From Herbiconiux sp. A18JL235 (lineage in GTDB: Bacteria > Actinomycetota > Actinomycetes > Actinomycetales > Microbacteriaceae), in contig NZ_CP162511.1 in assembly GCF_040939305.1 (NCBI RefSeq), forward strand, positions 2,232,001 to 2,296,000: DNA of 64,000 bases, given 5' to 3'. Below, one piece after another: positions 49,372-58,256 of the stretch. Below the pieces are notes generated by a model. That model made no database searches, had not been told where the DNA came from, and saw only the letters and a program-made list of their open reading frames with translations. The translations under genes were made by a program, and so were the position numbers. Numbering within the stretch: position 1 is the first letter of the stretch; each line of letters begins with the position of its first letter.

Positions 49372-50958
49372 TCAGTCGCCCTCGGGGGTGTAGCCGTGCC
49401 GCACGGCGAGCTCCTCGAGGGCGGCTTTCGACGTCACGCCGAGCTTGCGGTAGGCGTTACGCAGTTGCGTCTTCACCGTGTTCCGTGACACGAACAGGTC
49501 TGCGGCGGCATCGTCGAGCGACGCCGAACCCATGACACCGCGTACGACCGCGAGTTCGCGGGGTGTGAGCTCGAGGAAGGGATCCGTGCCCGGTCCGGCG
49601 ACGTCGGCACTCAGGGCCCTGACGACGGCGTCGGGGAGGTGGGCATCCAGCTGCGGGAGCAGTTCTGCGAGGTCGTCGGCCGGAACGACCGTGAGCGACA
49701 GGTACAGGCGGTGCTGGTTGGCGAGTTCGATCGCCATGCGCAGCTGCTTGGCCGCCGACTCCGCGTCGCCCAGGCGATGTGCCGCCGCTGCCGACACGCC
49801 GAGAGCGCCGATGAGCAGCCGGGGCGACGTCGTGGAGATGCCGACGAGCGCCGTTGCCCGCCGCCTGGCCTGGGCAGCGTCACCTGCGACGAGAACAGCC
49901 GCCGCCCGCCAGAGGCGGATCTGGCGGGCGCCGAAGTCGTCGGTGCCGCGCCCCTCGACGTCGAGGGCTTCCAGCGCCTCGCGCGAGGCCGCCCAGTTGT
50001 CGAGGCGGCCGAGCAGCACCGACCGCGCGATCGCCACGAGAGGCGCCCAGGCGCCCGTCGTCGTCGCCTGGTGGGGCAGCGTCGCGGCTGACGAGTCGAT
50101 CTGCGTGAGCAGCACGAGGCAGCGCGCAGGGTCGTCTTCGACGAGCGCCGCCAGGTACTTCTGAGCCGGCCACCGCTCCGGAACGCCCGTGAGGTCGACA
50201 GCCGCGAGCTCCCGTCTCGCCTCGTCGAGCCGCAGTTCGTCGAGCAGCAGGTGTACCCGTGCGAATCGGGCGGTGACGGATGCACGATTCTCCCACCACT
50301 CCGAACCCACGTCCGGAAGGCGGTCGAGCCAGTTCCTGGCCTGGATGTTACGGCCCGCGAGAGCGTGGATCCAGGCCAGCGCTCCGGCGGCCGAGGCGAT
50401 GGCGATGGTGTGGTCGATGGCGACGGCCGCGTCGTAGCTCTCGGTGTACTCACGGGTCGCCCGGTCGGTGTCTCCGTCGTACTCCCAGGCCATCGCCCAT
50501 TGGAACACGATCTCGGGCAGCGCCTGGAGCAGCGTGGCGCGGGCGTCGTCGTCGGCCTCGTCGACCAGCAGGCGCGCTTCGGCAGCGGCAGCCGTCGCCT
50601 CGGTGTAGCGACCGCGCGCCCTGCGCTCCGCGACCTTGCTGGTGAGCCGCGCGAGCACATCGAGGAGGTTGAGCGGCGCCGGGGTCGGCGAGGTGCCGCG
50701 GAAGATGGTGGTGGGCGTCTGCCCGTTGGAGACGTACCGGTTCACGTAGTTCGCCGCGAGGGCCCACCGCGGATGCGCTTCGAGAACTGAGGCGGGCAAC
50801 GCGCTCACCGCGCGCTTCACCGCGTTGGGATCGACGGAGAGCAGCTCGCCCCAGCGCTCGTCGAGGGCCGCCACCACCTCGTCCCAGGCGGAGCGCTCGA
50901 CGAGGTCATCGAGGCCGGGCCCCGCACCCGCCCCGCCGTCCCCCGTCGCACCAGTCAT
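49372..50958 (-). CDS. LuxR-family transcriptional regulator with helical-repeat region (528 aa)
   Basis: C-terminal LuxR-type HTH (ELTPRELAVVRGVMGSASLDDAAADLFVS, NTVKTQLRNAYRKLGV; about residues 460-520) behind a long alanine-rich helical region resembling TPR/MalT-like repeats. The ATPase part (Walker A) of MalT/LAL regulators is absent. TAGATT lies 9 nt upstream of the ATG. Divergence of neighbours does not reveal a target; function unknown. Confidence 0.82.
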   Translation of the reverse strand: MTGATGDGGAGAGPGLDDLVERSAWDEVVAALDERWGELLSVDPNAVKRAVSALPASVLEAHPRWALAANYVNRYVSNGQTPTTIFRGTSPTPAPLNLLDVLARLTSKVAERRARGRYTEATAAAAEARLLVDEADDDARATLLQALPEIVFQWAMAWEYDGDTDRATREYTESYDAAVAIDHTIAIASAAGALAWIHALAGRNIQARNWLDRLPDVGSEWWENRASVTARFARVHLLLDELRLDEARRELAAVDLTGVPERWPAQKYLAALVEDDPARCLVLLTQIDSSAATLPHQATTTGAWAPLVAIARSVLLGRLDNWAASREALEALDVEGRGTDDFGARQIRLWRAAAVLVAGDAAQARRRATALVGISTTSPRLLIGALGVSAAAAHRLGDAESAAKQLRMAIELANQHRLYLSLTVVPADDLAELLPQLDAHLPDAVVRALSADVAGPGTDPFLELTPRELAVVRGVMGSASLDDAAADLFVSRNTVKTQLRNAYRKLGVTSKAALEELAVRHGYTPEGD

Positions 50959-51115
50959 ACCCGCCCGAATCTAGCGTCGCATCCAGGCGCCGGGCTCCGA
51001 AGACCCCAAGGCTCACCCGCCGCTTCACCCGGTCGCCGCGGGAGCACACAGTCCGCGGCCCAACGGGCGGCCCAGCCGGTGGCGGCCCAGCCGGCGCGTC
51101 CCCGACGGCCGCGAT

Positions 51116-51625
51116 TCAACCGGCGGCGGCTCGCCTCACGGCGCGGAGGATGAGGGGGGCGGCGACCCAGATCACCACGATGAAGGCGAGCACACCGATC
51201 GCGGCCCAGAGGGCGACTTCGGGCGATGCCACGAAGTCGAACACGAACAGCACGATGCCGATGAACAGGAGCGAGGCCACCGCGAGACAGGCGAGCAGGA
51301 TGACGCTCGACGCTTGCACCAGCTGCTTCTTGGCCTTGCGGCGGAACAGGAGCCGGTGGAGCACGACCGGCGCCAGGGCCAGGAGCGTCAGACCGGTGGC
51401 CATGACGACGAGGGTGAGGTAGAGCCCGCGGTCGAAGGCAGTGAGCTCGGTGAACCGCTGCTGGAAGGGGAGGGTGAGGAGGAAGCCGGCGAGGATCTGG
51501 GTTCCTGTCTGCAGCACCCGGAACTCCTGCAGCAGCTCCGACCAGTTGCGGTCGTAGCGCTCGTTGGGCGTCTCGTCCCTGCCGTCGCCCGGCACCGCAT
51601 CCTGTTCCTCGCGCGAGTCGCTCAT
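51116..51625 (-). CDS. DUF6328-like membrane protein (169 aa)
   Basis: Four hydrophobic segments (about residues 42-60, 65-90, 105-128, 135-158) after an acidic N-terminus. The opening ERYDRNWSELLQEFRVLQTGTQILAGFLLT is characteristic of the actinobacterial DUF6328 family, function unknown. Divergent from the Acr3-like transporter at 51726. Confidence 0.78.
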   Translation of the reverse strand: MSDSREEQDAVPGDGRDETPNERYDRNWSELLQEFRVLQTGTQILAGFLLTLPFQQRFTELTAFDRGLYLTLVVMATGLTLLALAPVVLHRLLFRRKAKKQLVQASSVILLACLAVASLLFIGIVLFVFDFVASPEVALWAAIGVLAFIVVIWVAAPLILRAVRRAAAG

Positions 51626-51725
51626 GCTCGGTGATCCGCCCTTCCAGCCCGTCCCGTCCTCCAGTGACCGTACCGCGCGTGCGGTCGCGCCGGAGGGCGA
51701 CGCGCGAGGCCGCTAGCGTGGTGGA

Positions 51726-52754
51726 GTGACGTCGGTGGTGAGGTGGTGGGACGCGCGACAGGTGCCGATCTACCTCGCCGCCCTGGGCGTCGGCGCGGTC
51801 GTGGGCCTGCTCGCTCCGGATTCGGCGGTACCGCTCGGCGGCGCGATCACCCCGCTGCTCGCACTTCTGCTGTTCGCCACGTTCCTCGCCGTGCCGCTCG
51901 TCGAGCTGGGGCGCGCGGTGCGCGATCTGAGGTTCATGATCACCGTCGTCGCGGTCAACTTCATCGCCGTCCCGATCATCGTCTTCCCGCTGTCGCGCCT
52001 GGTCGCCGACGACTCCGGGCTGCTCGTCGGCCTGCTGTTCGTGCTGCTCACCCCCTGCATCGACTACGTCGTCGTCTTCACCGGCCTCGCCGGCGGCGCG
52101 AGGGCCCGATTGCTGGCCGCCACTCCCCTGCTCATGGTGCTGCAGATCGTGCTGCTGCCGCTGTACCTGCTGCTGTTCGCGGGGCCGGAAGCGGCGTCGT
52201 CCATCGAGCCGGGCACCTTCGTCGAAGCGTTCCTCCTACTCGTGGCGGCTCCGCTCGCCGCCGCGGCGCTCGTGCAGGCGCTGTCGAGGCAGCGGCGATC
52301 CCGGGGCGCGGCGACCGCCGTCGCCGCCGTCGAGGGTGCCGCCGCCTCCGCCATGGTGCCGCTCATGGCCGTCGTGCTCGCCGTCGTGGTCGCCTCCCAG
52401 CTCGCCGAGGTGGGCAGGGACGCGGGGGCGCTGCTGCGGCTCGTTCCGATCTACGCGGTCTTCCTCGTGGTGATGCTCGCCGTCGGCATCCTCGTGTCCC
52501 GTGCGGCCGGGATCGACGTCCCCGGCCGCCGTGCCGTCGTGTTCAGCGGCGCGACCCGCAACTCGCTGGTGGTGCTGCCGCTCGCTCTGGCGCTCCCCGA
52601 GTCGCTCGGCCTCGCCCCGCTCGCGGTGGTCACGCAGACGCTCGTCGAGCTCGTCGGCCTGGTCGTGCTCGTGCGGCTCGTGCCCGCAATGCTCCCCGCG
52701 GCCGGGACGACGGGCGATGAAGACGGCAGCCGGGCGACGCCCGCATCCGGCTGA
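51726..52754 (+). CDS. Acr3/bile-acid-symporter-fold transporter, arsenic-resistance-like (342 aa)
   Basis: Ten-helix BASS-fold transporter. Helix 4 region LLTPCIDYVVVFTGLAGGAR carries a Cys like the catalytic Cys of Acr3 arsenite pumps, and FSGATRNSLVVLPLALALPE matches the helix 9 ARN motif. So arsenite export is possible; the family also includes other anion transporters. TAGCGT lies 6 nt upstream of the GTG (leaderless arrangement). It is about 36 kb from the ars operon at 13957-16234, which lacks a pump. Confidence 0.8.
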   Translation: MTSVVRWWDARQVPIYLAALGVGAVVGLLAPDSAVPLGGAITPLLALLLFATFLAVPLVELGRAVRDLRFMITVVAVNFIAVPIIVFPLSRLVADDSGLLVGLLFVLLTPCIDYVVVFTGLAGGARARLLAATPLLMVLQIVLLPLYLLLFAGPEAASSIEPGTFVEAFLLLVAAPLAAAALVQALSRQRRSRGAATAVAAVEGAAASAMVPLMAVVLAVVVASQLAEVGRDAGALLRLVPIYAVFLVVMLAVGILVSRAAGIDVPGRRAVVFSGATRNSLVVLPLALALPESLGLAPLAVVTQTLVELVGLVVLVRLVPAMLPAAGTTGDEDGSRATPASG

Positions 52755-52816
52755 TATCCTGACGGCTCGCAGCATGCAGGACCGTCGCGGCGGCCCGCCG
52801 AACGGAGCAGCACACC

Positions 52817-53932
52817 ATGACCGAACCGAGCGACTCCAGGGTCGGCCTCTACATCGACTTCGACAACATCGTCATCTCGCGCTACCAGCAGCTGCACGGC
52901 AGGCAGGCCTTCCAGCGCGACGGCATCCGCGACTTCGACCGCACCCGCCAGGGCGCCGACCCCGAGATCGCAGCGCGACTCGCGGCGGCCACGGTCGACT
53001 TCGACGCTGTCGTCGACTTCGCGGCCTCGTTCGGCACCATCGTGGTGAACCGGGCCTACGCCGACTGGTCGGTCCCGGTGAACGCCAGCTACCAGCGTCA
53101 GCTCATGTCGCGGGCCGTCGACCTCACCCAGCTGTTCACCACCACCACGCGGGGAACGAAGAACGGTGCCGACATCCGTCTCGCCGTCGACGTGGTGGAA
53201 GACCTGTTCCGCCTGCCCGACCTCACGCACGTCATCATCGTCGCCGGCGACTCCGACTACATCGCGCTGGCGCAGAAGTCGAAGCGACTCGGCCGCTACG
53301 TCGTCGGCATCGGCGTGGCCGGCTCGTCGAGCACCTCGTTGGCCGCCGCCTGCGACGAGTTCGAGCACTACGACTCGCTGCCCGGGGTGAAGGATGCTGC
53401 GGGCGCCGTCGCCCGGTCGGGAGGCTCCACGGGTGGCCGGGCGGCGGGGCGGAAGGTCGAGTCGGCAGCCGGAGCCGGGGCCTCCGACGACTCCTCGGCT
53501 CAAGGACAGTCCCAGTCGTCGGCGCAGAGCCCGGGCGCCGAGGGCGACGCGCAGACCGAGAAGAAGACCACCACGCGCGGCCGCCGCGCCGCGGCGATGA
53601 CCCCGACCTTCTCGCACCTCGACGACGCCGGCTACGAGGAGCCGGAGCCCACCGAGCAGGTCGACCCCCAGCAGACCGCCACCGAGCTGCTCGTGCGCGC
53701 GCTCCAGGTGGGGCACGCCAAGGGCGACGACGACGAGTGGCTGAACACCGGCAACGTGAAGAACCAGATGCGCCGGATGGATCCGTCGTTCAGCGAGAAG
53801 CCCCTCGGTTTCCGCTCCTTCGGCGACTTCCTGGCGTCCCGTGACGAGGTGGCGGAGCTCGGCGAAGACGGCTCCCAGCGCCTCATCCGCCTGCGCCAGG
53901 CCCCCCAGCCCAGCGCCCGCCGCCGCCGCTGA
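52817..53932 (+). CDS. NYN-domain protein with OST-HTH-like C-terminus (371 aa)
   Basis: N-terminal NYN/LabA-type PIN nuclease-like domain: VGLYIDFDNIVISRYQQLHG (acidic residues DFDN), DVVEDLFRLPDLTHVIIVAGDSDYIALAQ (Asp-rich active site, about residues 130-158) and GIGV. A Ser/Gly/Gln-rich linker (about 215-270) joins a C-terminal helical domain (LLVRALQVGHAKGDDDEWLNTGNVKNQMRR, about 295-324) resembling OST-HTH/LOTUS. Such proteins are thought to act in RNA processing. Unlinked to an obvious operon. Confidence 0.85.
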   Translation: MTEPSDSRVGLYIDFDNIVISRYQQLHGRQAFQRDGIRDFDRTRQGADPEIAARLAAATVDFDAVVDFAASFGTIVVNRAYADWSVPVNASYQRQLMSRAVDLTQLFTTTTRGTKNGADIRLAVDVVEDLFRLPDLTHVIIVAGDSDYIALAQKSKRLGRYVVGIGVAGSSSTSLAAACDEFEHYDSLPGVKDAAGAVARSGGSTGGRAAGRKVESAAGAGASDDSSAQGQSQSSAQSPGAEGDAQTEKKTTTRGRRAAAMTPTFSHLDDAGYEEPEPTEQVDPQQTATELLVRALQVGHAKGDDDEWLNTGNVKNQMRRMDPSFSEKPLGFRSFGDFLASRDEVAELGEDGSQRLIRLRQAPQPSARRRR

Positions 53933-53951
53933 GCCTCACCCGCGCACCGGT

Positions 53952-54545
53952 TCAGCCGCCGTCGAGCTCCAGCCTCATCAGTACGCGCGGAAAGCCGTTC
54001 AGCACCGACGTCGTGTCGGCTGCCTTCTCGAAACCCGCCTTCTCGAAGAGGCTCCTGGTGCCGACGTACGCCATCGTGAGATCGACCTTCTTCCCGGCGT
54101 TGTCGACGGGGTAGCCCTCGATCGCCCGGGCACCGTGATCGCGGGCGAACTCCACGGCGCCCGCCAGCAGCCGGTGGGAGATGCCCCGCCCGCGGTGGCC
54201 GGGCCGCACCCGGATGCACCACACCGACCAGACGCCCTCGTCGTCGTCGAGGTGCGGGATGCGCCGGTTGCGCGCGAAGGTCGTGTCGGCCCGCGGGTGC
54301 ACCGCAGCCCAGCCCACCACCTCCCCGTCGGCGTCGTAGGCGAGCACGCCGGGCGGCGGGTCGAGCTCCACGAGTTCACGCACCCGATCGCCCCGGGCGG
54401 GCCCGCTCAGCGTGAGATTCTCCTTCGACGGGATGCGGTAGCTGAGGCACCAGCACACGTTCGCGTCGGGGCGCTTGGGGCCCACCATGGTCGCGACGTC
54501 GGCGAACACCGTCGCCGGCCGCACCTCGATCGTCGTGCCGGCCAT
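53952..54545 (-). CDS. GNAT-family N-acetyltransferase (197 aa)
   Basis: Acetyl-CoA-binding fold: VWCIRVRPGHRGRGISHRLL (about residues 107-126) is the pyrophosphate loop (R-x-x-G-x-G), followed by ARAIEGYPVDNAGKKVDLT. N-terminal CWCLSYRIPSKENLT is characteristic of a group of actinobacterial GNATs. Acceptor substrate unknown. Co-directional with the TetR gene 16 bp upstream, likely operon. Confidence 0.85.
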   Translation of the reverse strand: MAGTTIEVRPATVFADVATMVGPKRPDANVCWCLSYRIPSKENLTLSGPARGDRVRELVELDPPPGVLAYDADGEVVGWAAVHPRADTTFARNRRIPHLDDDEGVWSVWCIRVRPGHRGRGISHRLLAGAVEFARDHGARAIEGYPVDNAGKKVDLTMAYVGTRSLFEKAGFEKAADTTSVLNGFPRVLMRLELDGG

Positions 54546-54561
54546 CCGTGCGCGCCGGAGC

Positions 54562-55212
54562 TCAGGCGACGGCGACGGCGCGGTGGCCGCGCGGGGTCGT
54601 CATGCGGGCGAGGAGGGTGGGGAGGGTGCGGGTGACGTACGAGGAGGTGTCGAAGTCGCTCTCGTCGTGGCCGGCGAACACCCACCCCTCGAACGAGCGC
54701 TCGTAGCTCTCGAGGATGAGCCGCGCCGCGAGCGCGGGCGGCCAGCTCGGGTCGCGGTCGAGCTCGTCGATCAACTCGATCACGACGGCAGACAGCGTCT
54801 CGAGGTGGCGGCGCTCGGCGGCGAGCAGCGACTCGGCGGCGTTCGGGGAGCGCAGCGCCCTGAGCCGGCGCTCGGCACGGATGATCACCGCACCCCGGTC
54901 GATCGGCCGGGCCTGGGCGAGCGCCACTGCGGCCGAGCCGAGCAGCTGCTCGTCGTCGAGACCCGCGAGGCCGCCGAGCCCCGCCCGCAACCGCTCCGCG
55001 CACTCCTCGGCGAGGCGCTCCTGCACGGCGTCGAGGAATTCGTCGTCGGTGGCGAACAGCGCACGGAACGACTGAGGGTGGATGCCGGCTTGCTCCGACA
55101 CGTCGGCGATCAGCTGCGGGGTCACGGTGCCTCCCGCCGCGAGGGCGATGCGCCCGGCGGCGGCGAGGCGGGAGCGGGCGTCGGCACGCTGCCACTCGGT
55201 CTTCCTCACCAT
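54562..55212 (-). CDS. TetR-like transcriptional regulator (216 aa)
   Basis: N-terminal HTH with TPQLIADVSEQAGIHPQSFRALF (about residues 31-53), weaker than canonical TetR but with the family arrangement, and a helical C-terminal domain. The ATG at 55212 with GAAAGG is chosen; the ORF start at 55293 is antisense to the sigma-factor gene end. Probably controls itself and the GNAT gene. Target unknown. Confidence 0.75.
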   Translation of the reverse strand: MVRKTEWQRADARSRLAAAGRIALAAGGTVTPQLIADVSEQAGIHPQSFRALFATDDEFLDAVQERLAEECAERLRAGLGGLAGLDDEQLLGSAAVALAQARPIDRGAVIIRAERRLRALRSPNAAESLLAAERRHLETLSAVVIELIDELDRDPSWPPALAARLILESYERSFEGWVFAGHDESDFDTSSYVTRTLPTLLARMTTPRGHRAVAVA

Positions 55213-55246
55213 CGGTTCGACCTTTCTCGCACGAGAGAACCTTAGC

Positions 55247-56497
55247 TCAGCGCTGCTCGCCCAGTGCCGCCGCCTTCGCCCGCAGCACGTCACGCTCGCG
55301 CTCGTTGGCGGTGAGCGACGCCGCCGTCAGGAGCTCCGCGCGTGCCTCCTGGTCGCGGCCGAGACGGGCGAGCAGTTCCCCGCGCACGCTCGGGATGAGG
55401 TGACTCCCCCGCAGCGCCCCCTCCTCGTCGAGCCGGTCGACGATGGCCAGAGCGGATGCGGGCCCCACAGCCTGCGCCACCGCGACCGCGCGATTCACCT
55501 CGACGACGGGGTTCGGCGCGAGTCGTCCGAGCGCCTCGTAGAGCACGACGATCGCTTCCCAGTCGGTGGTCTCGACGCTCGGCGCGGTGGCGTGCAGCTC
55601 GGCGATCGCCGCCTGCAGCGCGTAGCTCCCCCGACCCCTGCCGAGTCCGTCGGCACGGGCGAGGGCGGCGACTCCGCGCCCGATCTGCGCGCGATCCCAA
55701 GTGGTGCGATCCTGATCGGCGAGGAGCACCGGCGCGCCGTCCGGCCCGACCCGGGCGGCGAAGCGCGAGGCCTGGAACTCCATGAGCGCCACCAGGGCGT
55801 GCACCTCGGCCTCCCGGGGCATGAGGCTCTGCAGCATCCTGCCGAGACGGAGGGCCTCGTTCGCGAGCTCCGGTCGCATCCACCGTTCCCCGCTCGTGGC
55901 GGCGTAGCCCTCGGTGAAGCTCAGGTAGACCACGCCCAGCACCGCCGAGAGACGCTGCTTCCACGCCACGGGTTCGGGCGTCTCGAACGGCACCTTCGCG
56001 GCTCCCAGGGTCTTCTTCGCCCTCACGATGCGCTGCTGCACGGTGGCCACCGGCACGAGGAACAGACGCGCGATCTCCTCGGTCGTGAGACCCGCCACCA
56101 CCTTGAGGGTGAGTGCGACCTGCGCCTCACGGGCGAGCACCGGGTGGCAGGCGGTGAAGACGAGCCGCAGCACGTCGTCGTGGATGGGCTCGAAGTCGGG
56201 CTCGGTCGCCGCCTCCAGCTCGTAGGCCAGAGCGCGGTGCCGCTCGTCGAGCCGCGACCTCCGGCGCCAGGCGTCGATCGCCCGGCGCTTGGCGACGGCG
56301 GTGAGCCAGGCGCCGGGGTTCTGCGGAATCCCCGACGCCTGCCAGGCCACGAGCGCCTCGGCCACCGCCTCCTGGGCGAGGTCTTCGGCGCTGCCGAGGT
56401 CGCCCGTGGCCTTGGCCAGCGTGGCGACCACGCGGGCGCTCTCGATGCGCCACACCGCCTCGAGGCTGCGGCGCACCTCGTCGAGTGCGGCGCCCAC
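55247..56497 (-). CDS. ECF sigma factor with large C-terminal extension, ECF42/SigJ-like (416 aa)
   Basis: Sigma-2 region (LAKATGDLGSAEDLAQEAVAEALVAW, about residues 20-45) and sigma-4 (VALTLKVVAGLTTEEIARLFLVPVATVQQRIVRAK, about 125-160), then a helical DUF6596/TPR-like extension with LSFTEGYAATSGERWMR (about 185-205) found in ECF42 group sigmas. GTG start lies 4 bp after the stop of the YCII protein gene (56502-56957), the standard pairing of this group. Likely transcribes its own operon; trigger unknown. Confidence 0.85.
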   Translation of the reverse strand: MGAALDEVRRSLEAVWRIESARVVATLAKATGDLGSAEDLAQEAVAEALVAWQASGIPQNPGAWLTAVAKRRAIDAWRRRSRLDERHRALAYELEAATEPDFEPIHDDVLRLVFTACHPVLAREAQVALTLKVVAGLTTEEIARLFLVPVATVQQRIVRAKKTLGAAKVPFETPEPVAWKQRLSAVLGVVYLSFTEGYAATSGERWMRPELANEALRLGRMLQSLMPREAEVHALVALMEFQASRFAARVGPDGAPVLLADQDRTTWDRAQIGRGVAALARADGLGRGRGSYALQAAIAELHATAPSVETTDWEAIVVLYEALGRLAPNPVVEVNRAVAVAQAVGPASALAIVDRLDEEGALRGSHLIPSVRGELLARLGRDQEARAELLTAASLTANERERDVLRAKAAALGEQR

Positions 56498-56501
56498 CGG
56501 C

Positions 56502-56957
56502 TCAGGCGTCCGCCGTGCCCGCCGAGCCCATCGCGCCCGCCGCACCCTCGACGCCGCGCCACTCCTTCTCCTTCTTGATGTACTCGTTGTCGGAGAAGTC
56601 CTCGAAGTCGCTCTCGTCGGAGACCCGGCGCACCTCGAGCTTGGTGCCCGGGCCGAGGGGTGCGCGGAGCGCCCATTCCCTGGCTTCGTCGCGCGACGAC
56701 ACCTGCAGCAGCCAGAAGCCGTTGAACAGCTCGTGCACCTCGCCGTAGGGGCCGTCGGTGACGACCGGGGTCTCGGCACCGAAGTCGACGACGAAGCCCT
56801 CGGCAGCGTCGGTGAGACCATCGCCGCCGATGAGCACACCGGCTTGGATCATCGACTCGTTGTAGGCGCCCATGGCGTTGATGATCTGCTCGAAGTCGAG
56901 GTCTTTCGACGCTTCGAGGGCCTCGGCGGTGGTGCGCATGATGAGCATGTACTTCAT
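56502..56957 (-). CDS. YCII-related (DGPF-type) protein (151 aa)
   Basis: YCII domain: MKYMLIMRTTAEALEASKDL at the start and VVTDGPYGEVHELFNGFWLLQV (about residues 65-87) with the DGPY variant of the DGPF motif, plus WALRAPLGPGTKLEVRRV. Such proteins are encoded next to ECF42 sigma factors and often controlled by them. AAGGAG site precedes the ATG. C-terminal tail is Ala/Gly rich. Function in the cell unknown. Confidence 0.85.
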   Translation of the reverse strand: MKYMLIMRTTAEALEASKDLDFEQIINAMGAYNESMIQAGVLIGGDGLTDAAEGFVVDFGAETPVVTDGPYGEVHELFNGFWLLQVSSRDEAREWALRAPLGPGTKLEVRRVSDESDFEDFSDNEYIKKEKEWRGVEGAAGAMGSAGTADA

Positions 56958-57075
56958 GGGGTTCTCCTTGAGTGGTGAGGCGCCTGTGGTGGCCCCTTCT
57001 ACTATCGCGTCGAACGACGACACCCGGGATCGACATCGATCGCAGGATTCGGGGAAGAATTCTCGCCCACGGCGG

Positions 57076-57894
57076 TCAGGGCCGGTCTCCGCGCTCGGCA
57101 CGGAGCCTCCGCGCGAGCTGGCCGCCGCCCCACAGCCGCTCGTCGGCGGCACGGTCGTTGACCGGGACCATGCCGGCCCAACCCCGGTAGAGCTCCGGGT
57201 CGACGGACACCTCGCCGTCCCAGCCCGGGGTGGGTGCCAGCACCGACGCCCCGCGTGCGACCGCAGCGTTCAGCCAGCTCCTCACCTCTCGCTCCGAGGC
57301 CTCCGCCCGGCCGAACGGTGGGTCGAGCAGCACGAGGTCGTCCTCCCGCACGAGCCGCAGCGTCTCGAACGGCCCGCGCACCTCGAAGGTGACGTCGCTC
57401 TGCCGCAGCAGCCTCGACAGTGCCCGGATGCCGGTCGGGTCGAGAGCCGGCCGCCCACGCACCGGAAGCGCGCCGGCGAAGTGCGAGCGCGTCCGCCCTC
57501 CTTCGTCGAGGTCGGCTGTGCCACGCAGGTAGGCGAAGCGAGCCGCGCGCTGCACCGGGTCGGACGGATCGGCTTCGAGCTCCGCCCTGAAGTACGGGTC
57601 GCTGTGGCGCTCAGCGTGGAAGGCGACGGCGGCGATGAAGGCCTCCGGCTCGTCGCGCGCCACCTCCCACGCCAGCACCAGGTCGGTGCAGGGGGAAGCG
57701 AGCGTCACGACGGCATCCGGATGCTCGTGCAGCACCGCGAGCGCCACCGACCCCGAATCGAGGAACGGCTCGAGATACCCGTCGACGCGCCCGGGCAGAC
57801 AGTCCACTGCCAGCTCGGCCAGGTGCCGGCTTCGCGCGCTGGTGAGATAGGGCGCCCTTGCCGAGCGTTGCCGGCCGACTCGGGTGGGCGGCAC
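57076..57894 (-). CDS. Divergent Dam-like (D12 class) N6-adenine methylase (272 aa)
   Basis: D12-class DNA adenine methyltransferase pattern: YLEPFLDSGSVALAVL (about residues 41-56) stands for the SAM motif EPFxGSGAV, with Asp where Gly is usual; AARFAYLRGTADLDEGGRTRSHF (about 120-142) matches the conserved FLYLNRTCFNGxxR block; and DLVLLDPPF (about 193-201) is the DPPY catalytic motif with Phe. No partner restriction gene is adjacent. It may be an active but divergent orphan methylase or a degenerated one. Confidence 0.65.
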   Translation of the reverse strand: MPPTRVGRQRSARAPYLTSARSRHLAELAVDCLPGRVDGYLEPFLDSGSVALAVLHEHPDAVVTLASPCTDLVLAWEVARDEPEAFIAAVAFHAERHSDPYFRAELEADPSDPVQRAARFAYLRGTADLDEGGRTRSHFAGALPVRGRPALDPTGIRALSRLLRQSDVTFEVRGPFETLRLVREDDLVLLDPPFGRAEASEREVRSWLNAAVARGASVLAPTPGWDGEVSVDPELYRGWAGMVPVNDRAADERLWGGGQLARRLRAERGDRP

Positions 57895-57895
57895 G

Positions 57896-58252
57896 CTAAC
57901 CCTTGACGCGCACGAGTTCGGCGACGAGCCTGCCGACGAGGTCGAGCGGGACGGGCTTGCGGAGAGGGAACTTCACCGTGTCTTTGGCGGCACGGTAGCC
58001 AGCGACCTCGGCCTCCAGCGCATCGTCGTCGAAGCGGGGAATGGCATAGAGGGCGACGTGGGTCTTCCAGCCGGCGAAGAAGACCAGGGGCCGGTCACCG
58101 AGGGAGTAGGTGGGCATGTGGTAGCTGATCGACTCCACGGCGTCGGGAGCGGAGCCCCGCACGGTGCACCGCAACGCCCCGAGCACGTCGCGCACGTCTT
58201 GGGCGAACGAGGCGATGTACTCGTCGACGGAGCTGAACTGCTGCGAGGCCAC
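57896..58252 (-). CDS. DUF1801-like small protein (118 aa)
   Basis: Small protein with the YdhG/DUF1801 pattern: VDEYIASFAQDVRDVLGALRCTVRGSAPDAVESISYHMPTY (about residues 9-49), WKTHVALYAIP and a C-terminal VKFPLRKPVPLDLVGRLVAEL. Function unknown, possibly iron-binding-like fold (frataxin-like). One base separates it from the methylase gene downstream. Confidence 0.82.
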   Translation of the reverse strand: MASQQFSSVDEYIASFAQDVRDVLGALRCTVRGSAPDAVESISYHMPTYSLGDRPLVFFAGWKTHVALYAIPRFDDDALEAEVAGYRAAKDTVKFPLRKPVPLDLVGRLVAELVRVKG

Positions 58253-58256
58253 GGCG

